A DNA stretch of 64,000 nucleotides from positions 265,769 to 329,768 of the forward strand of contig UESW01001788.1 of assembly GCA_900491605.1 (NCBI GenBank), read 5' to 3'. Shown here piece after piece: positions 31,312 through 43,900 of this stretch. Numbering within the stretch: position 1 is the first letter of the stretch; each line of letters begins with the position of its first letter. Origin of the DNA: Calamus simplicifolius. Taxonomy: Eukaryota > Streptophyta > Magnoliopsida > Arecales > Arecaceae. The position numbers were made by a program, and so were the translations under genes. A model generated the notes under the pieces. It was not told where the DNA came from, searched no databases, and saw only the letters and a list, made by a program, of their open reading frames with translations.

Positions 31312-33377
31312 TTTTTAGGAAGAAATAACCTCGAAAGCATGCATATTTTAAAATTTGATAACAATTACCAATGCGGAAGCTTAAAGATTAAATATTAATT
31401 TATCTAATATGCATCAAGATCATATCTTTGCCTTATACTATATGATCGTTTGATCTAAATTATGCATATAAATAAAATCATCAAGATCATATCTTGATCT
31501 TCAAGATAAGAAGTCATACTACTTGTCTTGAAGCCTGCCTTAAGATCTAGGAATTATATCACTTACCTTAAGAACAATTGGTAAATCCTTTGTGCTCTAC
31601 AGTCGTTTAATTGTTCAGCCTCTAGTATCATCCACGCGAAGTCCTCGAATGATCGAATTTCTAGGAGTGCTAGCTTGCGGAAAATAACTTTGCTGATCTT
31701 GAATCCTCCCACTTAAATCTTCTTCCAAGATCCATCAAACTTTACTAACACCAGAATCACACCAGGATTTTCTCTTTTGAATATCAATCCATAACATATC
31801 ATGTATTTTTCTGGTAAATAATATCCTCTAATTTATAGGCTCAATTCAACCTTTAGTCCATTGAATTCTAACATTTAGAATTTTATCGTTTTGTGAAAAC
31901 CAAAGAGACATGAATTCTAACACTTAGAATTCCAACGTTGACGGTGAAAACCTATGAATTCTAACACTTAGAATTCCAACGTTTTTGTTAATTCTGACGT
32001 TCGGTGAAAACTAAAGAGATGTGAATTCTAACACTTAGAATTCTATCATTTAGTTAATTCAAAGAGGTACATTAATTTCACATGAAGATTAAGGTTATAC
32101 ATTAAATTATATATGAGAATTTAATCTCTCATAAGATGAGATTTTAGCTATCTTATCATGTGAGATCCTCATGTGAGAAAACTTTTTTCACACGTGGAGT
32201 TTGGGTTTGGGTTTTGGGTTTAAGCTTATTTGAATTTATTGGATTGAACCTACATAGATCATGGTCCTAGCCCAAATCAAATTTGGCTAATCCTGAATCT
32301 ATTTAAATCCAAATCAAGTCTAATTTTAAATCAATATTTGAAATTGATTAGTCCTAATAGACTTAAACCTAATTGAATCTTATTCACTTGTACTTAACCT
32401 AATTAAGATAATTCAATCAATCAAATTGATTAATTAAATCATATACGATTCTCAATCGTTGATCAGCAAATAGATCATCCTGGAAAACTTCAATGTGTGT
32501 GACTCTCTAGGTTCGAACCTAAGCCGGTAGCATAGGAATAACTTTCTATACTAATCGATGTGCCCATCTAGGTATGGAACTCGACGTCCGGATAGGTCAA
32601 AGAGTTGCCAAGTAAACTCCAAGAATCCTAAGAAATGGTTACCGTATAATTCATCCTTTTGACCACAAATGTTAAGGATGGCTTAAGAGCCTGTCAACTC
32701 TAAACAGCAAATCCATAAAGTGATTTCAACTTTAGTAATCATATGACCTTCACATGAAGTGCCTTGGCCAAGGTCTTGTTAAATTAAAACACAAGCATTA
32801 CTCCTTTAACAGGATAGGTCAAATTCTATCTTGATCCACAACTGACTACTACAAGTACTTGACTGCACCCAGTAACCTTTCGTAGCTGGATTAAAAATCT
32901 AGGTGGTTCAGCACCTAAGTATAATGAGTTGCTTTCAAGTCACCGGTTATGATCTCAGGTCTTAAGGATACTTATACCCATATCTTCTCGGATTAACTTT
33001 TGACAGCAGAGTGTCCGAAAATAAGTCACGTTCGGTGAAATATACTCCTACACTTTCACCTGTATATCATACCAGTGTCTCTACACTCCTTGGTTAAGAG
33101 GACAACCAACAAATATGATATACAACGTCCTATAATTGATAGTACTATAGCCCTATCATAGTATATCATTTGGTCGCGAACTCTTTGAGGACCTTCAAAG
33201 ATAAATCCTCCTTTATTGTAAAAGAAGATTCTAAGGGCTTCATTACTATTAGGAGTTTTAAGAAGATGCTTTTGTAATGAATAAACTGCCAAATAACTTT
33301 TATTAATATATCAATTTATATGCTATTTACATTAGCACAATCATCAAATGATTAGCTTTAGGATACAATTCCCAACA
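31312..33377 (-). repeat. 5' LTR of the copia element
   Basis: On the minus strand it starts TGTTGGGAATTGTATCC and ends near TTCCTAAAAA, where CA is expected, so the last dinucleotide is mutated. It has four of the five palindromic repeats (31863-32043) and lacks about 37 bp present in the 3' LTR near 24373-24410. Numerous point differences from the other LTR show some age. Confidence 0.9.
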
Positions 33378-34809
33378 GGGGCTGCAGGTCAAGTTCCATC
33401 AGAGCAGGTGGCCGCAGCTGGTTGGTGGGTCGAGTCTTGTTGAGCGTGCGCTGTGGTCAGTAGATGAGCCTCATGGTTGTCGCAGAAAGCAGGCGGTCCA
33501 CGTGGAGTTGGTGAGTAGGCTCTATCAGAGTAGATGGCCATGGCTGCGTTAGTCTGCATAGGTCAGGCGGTAGGTGGGCCTTGTAGGGGCCACTGGAGAT
33601 CGACTTGGGGGAGTCGGGGCCACTGAGGGCCAACTCGGAGGAGCCGGGGCCAACTTGGAGGAGTCAGTGCCACTGGGGACCGACTCGGAGGAGTCGAGGC
33701 CGTTGGGGACCAACTTGGAGGAGTCGAGGCCGCTGGGGGCTGACTTGGAGGAGTCGAGGCCATCGTGGAGGTGCCCGGGAGATGGTCACGAGACAGGGCA
33801 TCATAGCTATGCTGGGATGAAGAGACTCGGGATGATGCCGTCAGGAGTCAACTGGGAGCCCGGGGGCACCGAAGAGAACTGGGACATAGTCCGGAGTTCC
33901 TTGGGACAGTTCCGGACAGTCGGGGATGGCCGTGGCCGAGGTGGGGTGCTGGGATGATGTCGGTGCAGAGTTCGACACAGTGCTAGGACGAAGCTGGAGG
34001 CCGGGATGCCCATGATCGAGCTGGGGCACCGGGATGTCCATGGCTGGGAAGGAGCTGAAGGCCGGGATGTTCGTGGTCGAGCACTGTTCATGGCCGAGCT
34101 GAGGCTGATGGCCGTCTTGCTGATAACGAGGTCGAGGACCGAGGCCGAGGGCCGACTAGCCGAGGCCGAGGGGCTGGAGCCGAGGGCTAACTGGCCGAGG
34201 CCTAGGCCAAGGACCAAGGCCAACTGGCTGACTAGCCGAGGCCGAGAGGCTGGCTTGCTGAGGCCAAGGCCGAGGACCGAGGCCGAGGGCCAACTGGCCG
34301 AGGCTGAGGGGCTGGCTGCTGCTGAGGCCGAGGCCGACTGGCTGACTTGTCAAGGCCAAGGCCGAGAACCGAGGCCAAGGGCCAACTGGCCGAGGCCGAG
34401 GGGCTGACTGCTGAGGCCGAGGCTGAGGATCGAGGCCAACGACTGAGGCCGACTGGCTGACTGGCCGAGGCCGAGGGACTGGCTTGCTGTGGCCGAGGAC
34501 CAAGGCCGATTGGCTGACTTACTGAGGCCGAGGCCAAGGACCGAGGCCGAGGGCCGACAAGCCGAGGCCAAGGGGCTAGCTTGTAGAGGCCGAGGCCGAG
34601 GACCGAGGCCGACGATCGAGGCCGAGGACTGAGGCCGACTGGCTGAGGCCGAGATGGGAGACCGTTTTGGACAGGACCGACTTAGGAAGCCGAGATGAGA
34701 AGCCATTTTGGACAGGGCCAACTTAGGAGGCCGAGATGGGAGGCCACTTTCGATAGGGCCATCCAGAACATGCCGGCATCATTGCCCATGAAGTTAACTG
34801 GCCCCATCA
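33378..34809 (-). repeat. LTR C of the non-autonomous element, right part
   Basis: Resumes at the duplicated GGGGC and follows LTR A (GCTGCAGGTCAAGT..., first minisatellite at about 33590-33770, GAGGCC array at about 34080-34745) to GGCCCCATCA, followed by the outer TSD AGGAT. In element orientation this end is the start of the 5'-most LTR. Confidence 0.86.
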
Positions 34810-34814
34810 AGGAT

Positions 34815-36562
34815 AAATCCCATCAATTCCCCTACCAAATGGTGATGATCCTGGCTTTGACAATATATGTGTCATAACTTGAATTTATCCACACAAAACT
34901 TTACAGCCAATATGTCCAACTTATTTAAGTGTCATCTAATGTCCATGCACTAAGACCTTTTTTTTGCCAACATGGTGGCCAAAGATTCATTTTCCATAGA
35001 TTGTGATTTTTCTTGTGCCACTAATGAGATAATGAAGATATATAAGCAGCAGCGGAGCGTATTTGAATCACTGATAATAATTAAAAAAAAAAAGACAAAA
35101 GATCACAAAATGACAGCAAATATGATAAAAATAACTAGTATATTTCTAATCAGAAAAGGACAACTTGTGGAAGGGGGAAAAAAGAACCCCTCTTCTCAAA
35201 TATTAAATGGTCTGACGCCAGTTCTAGCTTGTGGTCAACAAAGTAATGGCGTAGTACTACTGGACTTTCTTTTGGGCTCAGCTTTAGCTTTGAACAGTAA
35301 AAAGTCCGATGCAGATCTGAAGGTCAAATTTCATGAATTATTTTATATATTTTTATTGCCGGCAAAAATTGTTTGAAAATTAACCATGGTGTGCTACAAT
35401 GCTAAATGCCTTAAAAGCGCAGCAACTTGCACTAAGAAATTAGTATGGACTCTGGGAACAAGTGCTATAAAAAAGACATACAAAACTGAGAGACTTAGCA
35501 GTCAAGTAAAGCATCTCATCTGTAATCCGGAAGCTACACGTTAATGGAATCCAACTGTCATTTTATGAATCCATTTCCTTTTCTTTTTCTTTTTCTTTTC
35601 CTTTAGTTGTATTTTTGAAAGAATTGCCACCGGAAAAGCTACCACTAAGCTGTACTCTTCACCCCAGTCTCTCTCTTCAGCTTCATTCCGACCGATTCTG
35701 AATAGAAATTGATTCTCCATTCTCTATAAAGAATTTTTAATTTCTATTTTTTAATATAAAAATTTTAATTTAAAGCGATCATATAAATTGATGAATTATA
35801 TATATATATGAGATTAATAAATTAAATAATAAAATATCAATTTTAGTAGAATTATAAAAGATTAATTTATGATTTAATGCTAAAGTATTCATATTTTAAA
35901 ACTAAAATTATTTCATAATTTGGCACGTTAGAAAATGTATTTCATGAAAAAAAACAAAAACAAAATGGCCGTAATAGTGTATATAAATATCTAAAACTTA
36001 TAACTAAAAAAATAAAAAAAAGTTAGGATATATTTTAAAACAATTATAGATATAAAAGTAATTTTATTTTATAGAAAGAAAATTAGATTTTAGTTTCGAG
36101 TTCGATGGTGGAGAAACACAATTCAATAGATTTTTCTTTTTAAAAAAATCCATTCTATTCCTGGTTAGACTCTTCAAACTCATTCCAGTCCTCATGTGAA
36201 TCAGGTTTCTTTCATCCTCATTGCCATTTCTAAAAGTAGCTCGGAATCTAAATGTATAAAACCTTGAAGAATTGGAAGAGAATTAAATCAGTGTACCATC
36301 AACTTATTGTTTGTAGGGGTGTATATTTGGCTGTATGCTCTGAATTCGTAAGCACAAATTATTGGGGTCATTGAGAACTTATCTTTTAATTTAAGTAGTT
36401 TTTTTTTACATAACTTATAATAATATCTAGTATTATGTATGCTATGGATGGTACTTCCCTGAAGTAAATTTGTTCCATCTAAGTGCAATTAGTCAATGAC
36501 GATTTACCCTTAAGATATAACAAATTACTCGATGTTGTGTTTGAAGTATGCTATAGTAAAAG
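34815..36562. other. Intergenic DNA
   Basis: No convincing gene. A 134-codon plus frame at 34972-35376 has no recognised domain and an unusual composition. Contains a CTTTTTC/CTTTTCC microsatellite near 35576-35605. Confidence 0.5.
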
Positions 36563-36575
36563 ATAATCAATACAG

Positions 36576-36605
36576 GATTATCCGCTTGTACCAAAAAAAA
36601 AAAAA
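36576..36605 (+). mobile_element. Extremely short LINE-tail insertion with 13-bp target-site duplication
   Basis: GATTATCCGCTTGTACC followed by 13 A residues is flanked by exact copies of ATAATCAATACAG (36563-36575 and 36606-36618). The 17 non-A bases match the 3' end of the L1-type LINE at 56708-56725 read on its own strand (GATCATCCGTTGTACG then A's). This is therefore a severely 5'-truncated copy of the same family. Confidence 0.82.
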
Positions 36606-36618
36606 ATAATCAATACAG

Positions 36619-39600
36619 AACTAAGCTAGTCAAATTTAGATACAATAAAAGTAGCAAAATAATTTATTGAAAATCTCTATTTATATCGGCTCAATCATCT
36701 TTTCTTGGATGCTCAAAGAGTGCACTTAAGTTTACTTAATCTAAAATCATTAAAGACTCTCATGTTTCTTTTCACTTGTGTTAAGCTATTAGGATAGATA
36801 AAAATTGTGATGCCATCTTTATTTGTAGATGCAATGGGGTGCATGTGAATGGATGTTTAGATATTTTTTAATTGGATGCATCCTTTGAACTTGATCCACT
36901 TAATCGGATGCATCAAAATGTATTCATCTATTAAGTCCGATTAGATGCATCAAAGGTGACGTATCTCATCACAATTGACAAGGCATCCATTAAGAATCCT
37001 AACAGTTTACACTATTTAAACTTAAGATTTATATTTAAATAAATTTATATTTTATTAAATTTATAATTGAGAGTAAAATTTTTAATTGTGTTAACAAATA
37101 TCTAACAGAGACTAACTTGATCCTACTGTTTATCCTCACTGGTTCCTGGCCTTCAAAACAAGGATGAACATTCAATCGGTTTGGTCGATGTAGTTCAAAA
37201 TTGATAAAATTGAACAAATCAAATTCTTTAAAACTAATAACTAAATCAAATCAATATTTTGTAAAAAACTAAATTGACTAAATTGGATTATGCTAATTTG
37301 ATTCGGTGAGTTTTTTCGATTTTGGACCTGTTATTTTGGGTTTTAAGTTAAAAACCTGAGAATAAAAGAAATAAAGCCTTTTGTTCTGGATTTAAGGCCA
37401 AAATCAAGCATAATCTAAAACCACAAATTTTAATAATTAAAAAAATAATAACAGTTAAAATTCAGAATAATTTTTTTTAATATCGATAGAAAAATTAAAT
37501 TTTTATAATTTAAAACACTACATAAATAAATACAACTCTCAAGTCCAAATATTATTTACTCGCATAAGCAAACCGGATTAAGAAGAGTAAAGAAGTATAT
37601 ATAAAGAATTGATTTGATTTGATTTTTTTAGGTTTAATTCTTAAAAAAGTGAATTGAACTTAATATCTAATTTTTTTTAAAAAAAATTGAACCAAACCAA
37701 ATTGGGAAAAAAAGGAATCAGATTAACCAAATTATATCAATTTAGTTTAATATTTTGATTAATCCAAAATTATGATCACCCTACTTTCAATAATCAACCC
37801 TATCTCTACCTCCTATTTTGATAACTATGATCTTGCAAATGCCTACGTTGTCAGCTGTAGCACAGGTTCTGGCTCGCCAGGCTTGTCACATGTTTGTACC
37901 AAGAGTCTTGAACTCCTATCTCACCCATTGATCCACCCCAAACGAAGAATTGGCTGGCTTTTTGCCTTTCCAAGTGATGACAAGTTCTTTAAAAGAATCC
38001 TGTGCTGATGTTTTTCATGAGCAAAATGCAGGAGGAATTCTTGATTGGTGTTATTATCCCTTTTGTCAGAACATTTTACTGAACAAATGCGAAAGATTTG
38101 ACCAGCGTGGAGTAGTCTTCAAAAGAGCGTGAAGGATTGGGTACCTTACTTTTCTTTTAGCTGTGCAATTTGCTCCACTAACATTTGATACTGAACCAAA
38201 ATACTAGTAGCATCAAAGATAAATAAGGTCATACTGCAGGTTCAATTAAATTAGAGCAAAATGAACTGAATGCCATCAAGATTCAGATTTCTTTCTCTGA
38301 TTCTGATTAGGATTTGCGTCAGGTGTCTTTGATTCTGATTCTGATTAAGCTGTCCTAATGAGCAGAGTTATATATCTCGTTTGCTATGCACAGAACCGCA
38401 CAACATGCCAGATAAACATGCAGTGAATCTACCCATTGTTCTTGCTTATTTGGGTGTATCTCAATTTGTTAAATCTTATTTGAGTGGGTTAATGGGATAG
38501 GTTTATTAGTTCGAGTAAAAAGTGGAGCATTTCTAGCATGCATATTTTGTTCTGATGCTATGATGTTGATTTTTTTTTTTTTTTCCTTTTGCACATTAAA
38601 ATAACTAGCGATTGTCTTTTACATTCGAAGGAAAAAAAAATAAAAAAATCAATTCAGCTAGGTTTGGAGATGCTGTGCTGACAATATGGGCATCAAAGTC
38701 ATAAATATCATAATCTGGAGGAAAAAAATTCCTTGAATTAATAAATCTAAAAATTAATTATCCAACAGTCTAGTTATGATGGAGAAAATATAAGCACTAA
38801 AATATACCATGATTTGAATCAGCCAAGTCAAAATATAGTATTTGAAGTCACATAAGACAGTAGAAAATTATAAAATTATGGATGCATTAACAAATTTCGT
38901 TGCAGATGGTAAAACGTACAGTTCATACAAGAAAGCACAATTAGTATAGCTTTTAAGGAAAACAGCTAAGGCAAGAAACATAGTAATGCATTGAAAAATT
39001 GTGAGGTAATTTGTGGATTAGAATAGATTTCAACAATTACTGCTATTATGTTTTACTTGAATTAGGATAGGATAGAAAGTCTAGTCAAAATCACTTGCGA
39101 GCAAGATTTGAACCCAAGTCACTAGTATTAACATCTGATGCCATTGTCAACCATTTCATGATTCACCGTAATCAGCTTGGGCTCATATGCATCCATTTTT
39201 CATGTTGAAAAATTAATAACCACTTTATTCTGATGTAGAAGCCGATATAGGAGTTGAATCTTGTGTGGGACTAGGAACTGATATTTAGAACCATACCAAT
39301 AGAAGTTGCCAACAAGGTGTCATGAGCGTTACATCATCACTAAAGACATATTTCTTTTAACATGCAATCTAGAAGGCAAAGGTTGATTACAGCTTAAATT
39401 AAAACTGGGGAATCAGTTACAATTTTTTTTCAGTTTACAAGAGAAATTACAAATACCCTATAGTTTAGAGGGCTAAGTAGGATTAATCTTTTTTCTTTTG
39501 GGGGTATCTATTTTATCTAGATCCATGTGTTAAGAAAAATAGTAAGGTTTTCTATATCACCAAAACATCACAAAAAACAAAAAATCCAGTAAACGATATG

Positions 39601-40673
39601 TCTGGTCCGAGTGGAAATAGCATTTCACTTCTCCATGTCTAATGGAGTTGACTTATGTACAATTATGAACGATTTAATCCCTTGTATGGAAGATTACATG
39701 GAAGTCTTTGTATAACTAAGACCTATAGACCACTTCTTATAAATTTCTGAGAATTTGAACATCTAAAAAATTCACTTGATGATATGGTAAATCATTCTTT
39801 AATTAGATTGATTGATAATTCCTTAACTAAATATAAATATAAAATATAACACATAATTGAGTTGACTATTTCACTTACTTCAATGTTAAACCGTTCATTC
39901 CATCATGATGATATTCAAAAACATGCTGATAATTGATAGCACGTTGACTACAAGGTAGATAGATACACAACAAAAAAAAATAATGAAAACACATACATAA
40001 AAAATAAATTTGTAAGAATCTACACAATTTTAAACGGTTACAAAAATATAAATATGAAATCTTTTTATAATACTTTAAAACTATTCCTGCATCTCACACC
40101 ACTAATCTTGGGTTCGGCCTCAGCCATGGACATGACTAATCTCGGCTTTGGCATTCATCACGTTGAAGCAAGCTTGTCAGTGTATTATTTGGTCCTGAAA
40201 GAACGGCTAATCACATCTTTAACCTTTCACGTACATTTCACTTTTGACGACGACAGAGCACGTGGTACAGGATCCCTTGCCTCTAAAATTGCACCAGAGA
40301 ATCAAATCATTTGTCTTGAAAATTAATACGGAATCTTTAAAAGTTGTGTTAAAAATAGTAGTCCCAGTTCTAATCAATTGCAATTGGAATCCTTTGTTTG
40401 GCCCATCTAATTGCATGGTCAGAGCTGCCACGTACCCACCATTTGAGAAGGGCGAACCAGTCAAAAGGATCCTGTCTATTTCCAGAAAGTCCCCTGTTAC
40501 TTTAACGGGGTCGAAGAAGGACGCGTCAAGCATTCAGCCACAAAATAAAATAAATAAATTAAATTAAATATTGCCGCATGAACGGTACAAGAGCTCGTAG
40601 CTGAAATATTAACACGGTGATGTCAGGTACAAACGTGCGATTAAAATTAATTTATCAGAGTATACACAAATAG

Positions 40674-40731
<58 letters not shown>

Positions 40732-40770
40732 AAATATTTATAGAGATATACATTTTTTTAAAAAAAACCT
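36619..40770. other. Intergenic DNA downstream of XPB
   Basis: AT-rich, with low-complexity AACCAAATTGG-like text at about 37140-37770 and an (AT)n run at 40677-40728. The minus frame 40219-40533 (104 codons) and the plus frames around it have no motif I recognise. A T-loop-like string (GGTTCAAATC on the minus strand near 39110) is isolated and not a tRNA gene. Confidence 0.5.
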
Positions 40771-40776
40771 TTTATT
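40771..40776 (-). terminator. Candidate poly(A) signal of XPB
   Basis: AATAAA on the minus strand, about 180 bp after the XPB stop codon (40958-40956). Its position fits a plant 3' untranslated region, but plant signals are degenerate, so this is only a candidate. Confidence 0.4.
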
Positions 40777-40955
40777 GTAATTAGGGTTGCTTATCCTAAT
40801 AGGATGAATACAGCTGTTACACATCCTAATCAGGTAAGACCTTGCTGAAAAAAACAAAATGCTGCGATGAATCACGAGTTCTTGATCAACATACCCTAGA
40901 GTACATCAGTTGTGATTCTCCATCAACAATGTTGCCTTCCTTCTCTGGAAGCAAC

Positions 40956-43900
40956 TTAAGTTTGGAAGCGTTTTTTGAACAAGTAATGCCTCTTTGAGGG
41001 ATCCTTCGGTTTGCTTTGACCTGACTCTGCCCGCCTTGCCTGTGCTTCCCCGTGCTGCCAACAAGAAGCTCAGTCACAATCCAAAAAAAAGAGGGCGGGG
41101 GGGAGGGGTGGGAGGGGAGTAGGAAGAAAAAAATAAAGGAAATACAAAATAACCAGAGCCAAGAGATAAGATATAATTAAAATGATGTGTGATCAGAAGT
41201 CAATGGAAGGAATTGCTTGAAAGCATGAAGGAAAGCTATACTTGTACTCCATGTACACCATCCCGCTTGCTCCAGAGAGAGCGCTCATTGATGTTGCATA
41301 GCGTCGATGTTTCTGAAGGGCCATACCATCTTGATCTTCTTCCAATTGTTCTAGACCCACTGCATCATCCCCTGCACTCAGCACCTGCGGTAACAACAAA
41401 TATCAGCACCTGCAGTAAGAACCACCTCACATGATTAACCAATCAGTAACAACAGCAGTGAGGATAACAAACTTTGCTAAGTAGGTCTAATTGCTCATCA
41501 AGGCTGTGATAGCTAAGATCAGCTCCAGAATCAGGTGGTGGCAAGCTCGTGATTATCTGAAAGTAACATAACAATTGAATCCAAGTTTTAATACACCAGA
41601 GGTATAAGCATGAAGTGAAGCCAATGATTGAAGAAACAAGCCACCCCCAAACAAGTTATTATGTAACAGACATGAAAAGAAATAATGTCATTTGGCCCCT
41701 TTTGCCCAAGAAATCTTCTATATAGAATATGTTATGGGTCAAACACAAACGCAGGAAATCAATCTACGGTAGCTATTTTACATCACACACTAGGATCTCA
41801 AAATTATGAGCCTGTGCAGAAGAGGATTAATGAACAGAGAAATATGGCAAAATATGGTCCATACCAGTATATATTAGAGCACATGCATACATCAATGCAC
41901 TACCAGTGAATGTCTAAGCTACGTACATGAAAGCAAGGTATAGGCTTTTTTTTTCTATTAGTATGGAAGCGTCCTAGCAGGGGACCGACCTTAGCACGCC
42001 TACAGGAACCCCAAGAACCCCAATGTGAAATCACATATAAATGCCCAGCCCAACACAAGATCTACAAGGTAAACTATACCCCAACCCCTTTGATTAATAA
42101 CAATCCCAACCCCTTTTTTGATTACCTTGCCTTTCGCATCGTGCCTTCTCCTCTTACTCGCCCAAGGAGAATTTCTTGATGGCTTCGTTGGATTGGATTC
42201 TATTTGATTCTCCTCCGTTATGCTCTTCCCGAAAACCTCTGCCCCTTATTTATAAGTTGCAGTCACCGCCTCATTCTTTGCTTATCCCGTCCTTATCCTT
42301 ATCGTTTGCACCGCCTCAAATAATCTACCGCCCAAGCTCCCTTGAAGCTTATCTCTTCCTAGCCGTTGGATTGATTGATGAAGGGCTCAAGATCTTCCTA
42401 GCTGTTGGATTGATTGATGAATGGCTCAAGATGCAGCTGAATTGACGCCTCAAATCCTTATCCCAAAAGCTCCCATCGATGGTTTTATATAATGGCCAAA
42501 ACACCCTCAAGTAACGCCCAAAATCTATCCAAATCTTATGTTCGATTGCTTTTGGATAATGGCTGATTTGCCCCTTCAAAATCGCTGGTGGAAAGTCCCA
42601 AAGCTTATCCATAAGATTAGGTTCGGAATTTTATGATAATGGCAGATTTGCCCTTCCATAAATCGTTGGCAGGTTGTTGGGCAGTTAGCTGGGCGCACCT
42701 GGGCGCTGGGCGCGCGCCGTTGGCACACGCCCGCCTATACCCCTTTGTCACCCGGCTAGGTATAGGCTTTTTTTTTTTTCAATACGGAAGCGTCCTAGCA
42801 GGGGACCGGCCTTAGCACGCCTCGTGCTAAGTCAGCCTTTCTCTCTCTCTCTCAGAGTAGTTGCGCGCCTTTCTCTCTCTCAGAGTAGTTGCGCATAATA
42901 GGCTAGGGTGAGGTTGATCGAGACCTTGATCGAGACCTCCCTCTACAGGAACCCCAATGAGAAATCACAGATAACGCCTAGCGCCCACGCGCGCCCAGCC
43001 AACTGCCCAACAAACTGCCAGCGATTTATGGAGGGGCAAATCTACCATTATCATAAAATTTTGAACCTAAGCTTTGGAACTTTCAGGAAGGGGCAAATAA
43101 GCCATTATCCAAAAGCAACTAACATGAGATTTGGATAGATTTTGGGGCACTACTCGAAGGTGTTTTAGCCATTATCCAAAACCACCGATGAGAGCTTTTG
43201 GATGAGGATTTGAGGCGTTATCTCAGCTGCATCTTGAGCCCTTCATCAATCAATCCAACGGCTAGGAAGAGATAAGCTTCAAGGGAGCTTAGGCGGTGGA
43301 TTATTTGAGGCGGTGCAAAGGATAAAGACGGGATAAGCAAAGGATGAGGTGGTGGCTGCAACTTATAAATAAGGGGCAGAGGTCTTCGGGAAGAGCGGAG
43401 GGGAATCAAATAGAATCCAATCCAACGAAGCCATCAAGAATGAAGCAATCAAAATTTGGGTCATGTAAGCCAAACTCTACATGGAAAAGTCATCCCCGAG
43501 TCTTAAGTCTCCTACCATCAGAAATTTAAATTAGTCCAGAATAGGCATGATTTCCTTGAAATAACGTCCAAAGAAGACATTTTTTTTATCAGAGGCATGA
43601 TTCTAGCACACTTGTACAGAGTCTCCTGAACTGGCAAACAATTAAAGTAGAAGAACTTCAGGATGGAAACCAGAAGTTGGCAGTGGAATCAATCTGCTTA
43701 AAGAATATGAGAGAGGGACCATGGCCTGGACAAATAAAATTTAATCAACTAAACTTAAATATTAAGCTTCCTTTTTTAAAAAAAAAGGACAAAAACATTT
43801 TTTCTTCTTTTTTTCCTGAGAACTGGGACAGGAGGAAGCTCAACTAAAGACTGAGGAAAACACATAAATCAACAAAATCAGATAGAAGTTTTATATCACA

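Larger units (their letters stand above)
23597..33377 (-). mobile_element. Ty1/copia LTR retrotransposon, full structure, inactive
   Basis: The element is about 9.8 kb and lies on the minus strand with LTRs of about 2.1 kb. It begins TGTTGGGAATTG and is flanked by a 5-bp TSD GGGGC (23592-23596 and 33378-33382). In element order: 5' LTR (33377-31312), primer-binding site complementary to initiator-Met tRNA, a long leader, gag, protease, integrase, RT and RNase H, purine tract, 3' LTR. The order protease-integrase-RT defines Ty1/copia. Frameshifts and a TAG interrupt pol, and the RT catalytic site is damaged. Lineage within copia is not certain from reading alone. Confidence 0.93.
18225..34809 (-). 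mobile_element. Non-autonomous LTR retrotransposon (LARD-like) in LTR-internal-LTR-internal-LTR form, split by a copia element
   Basis: The whole locus is bounded by one 5-bp duplication, AGGAT (18220-18224 and 34810-34814). Three LTR copies start TGTTGA(C/T)(A/G)CC at 18225, 21779 and 23098. Orientation is minus: a primer-binding site lies beside the right-hand LTR of each unit (21757-21776 and 23076-23095) and a purine tract beside the left-hand LTR (20294-20310). The internal region is only about 1.5 kb and encodes no gag, RT or integrase. LTR B is truncated and joined to an internal fragment. LTR C is interrupted by the copia element. The primer site nearly matches that of the Tat-like gypsy element, suggesting shared mobilisation. 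Confidence 0.85.

Noticed and set aside
34006..34721. Overlapping minus and plus frames with Leu/Ala/Arg/Gln-rich text
   Set aside because: Same explanation: the GAGGCC-rich array of LTR C.
39090..39180. tRNA-like T-loop text (GGTTCAAATC on the minus strand)
   Set aside because: No cloverleaf, no acceptor pairing and no A box; at most a fragment of a tRNA-derived repeat.
40219..40533. 104-codon minus-strand frame near the 3' side of XPB
   Set aside because: No recognisable motif; the opposite strand is similarly open and there are no splice or polyadenylation signals that fit.
41999..42003. Spliced retrocopy as explanation for the 125-bp difference between the two direct repeats in XPB intron 17
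   Set aside because: The missing segment does not begin with GT and end with AG, so a simple deletion is the better explanation.
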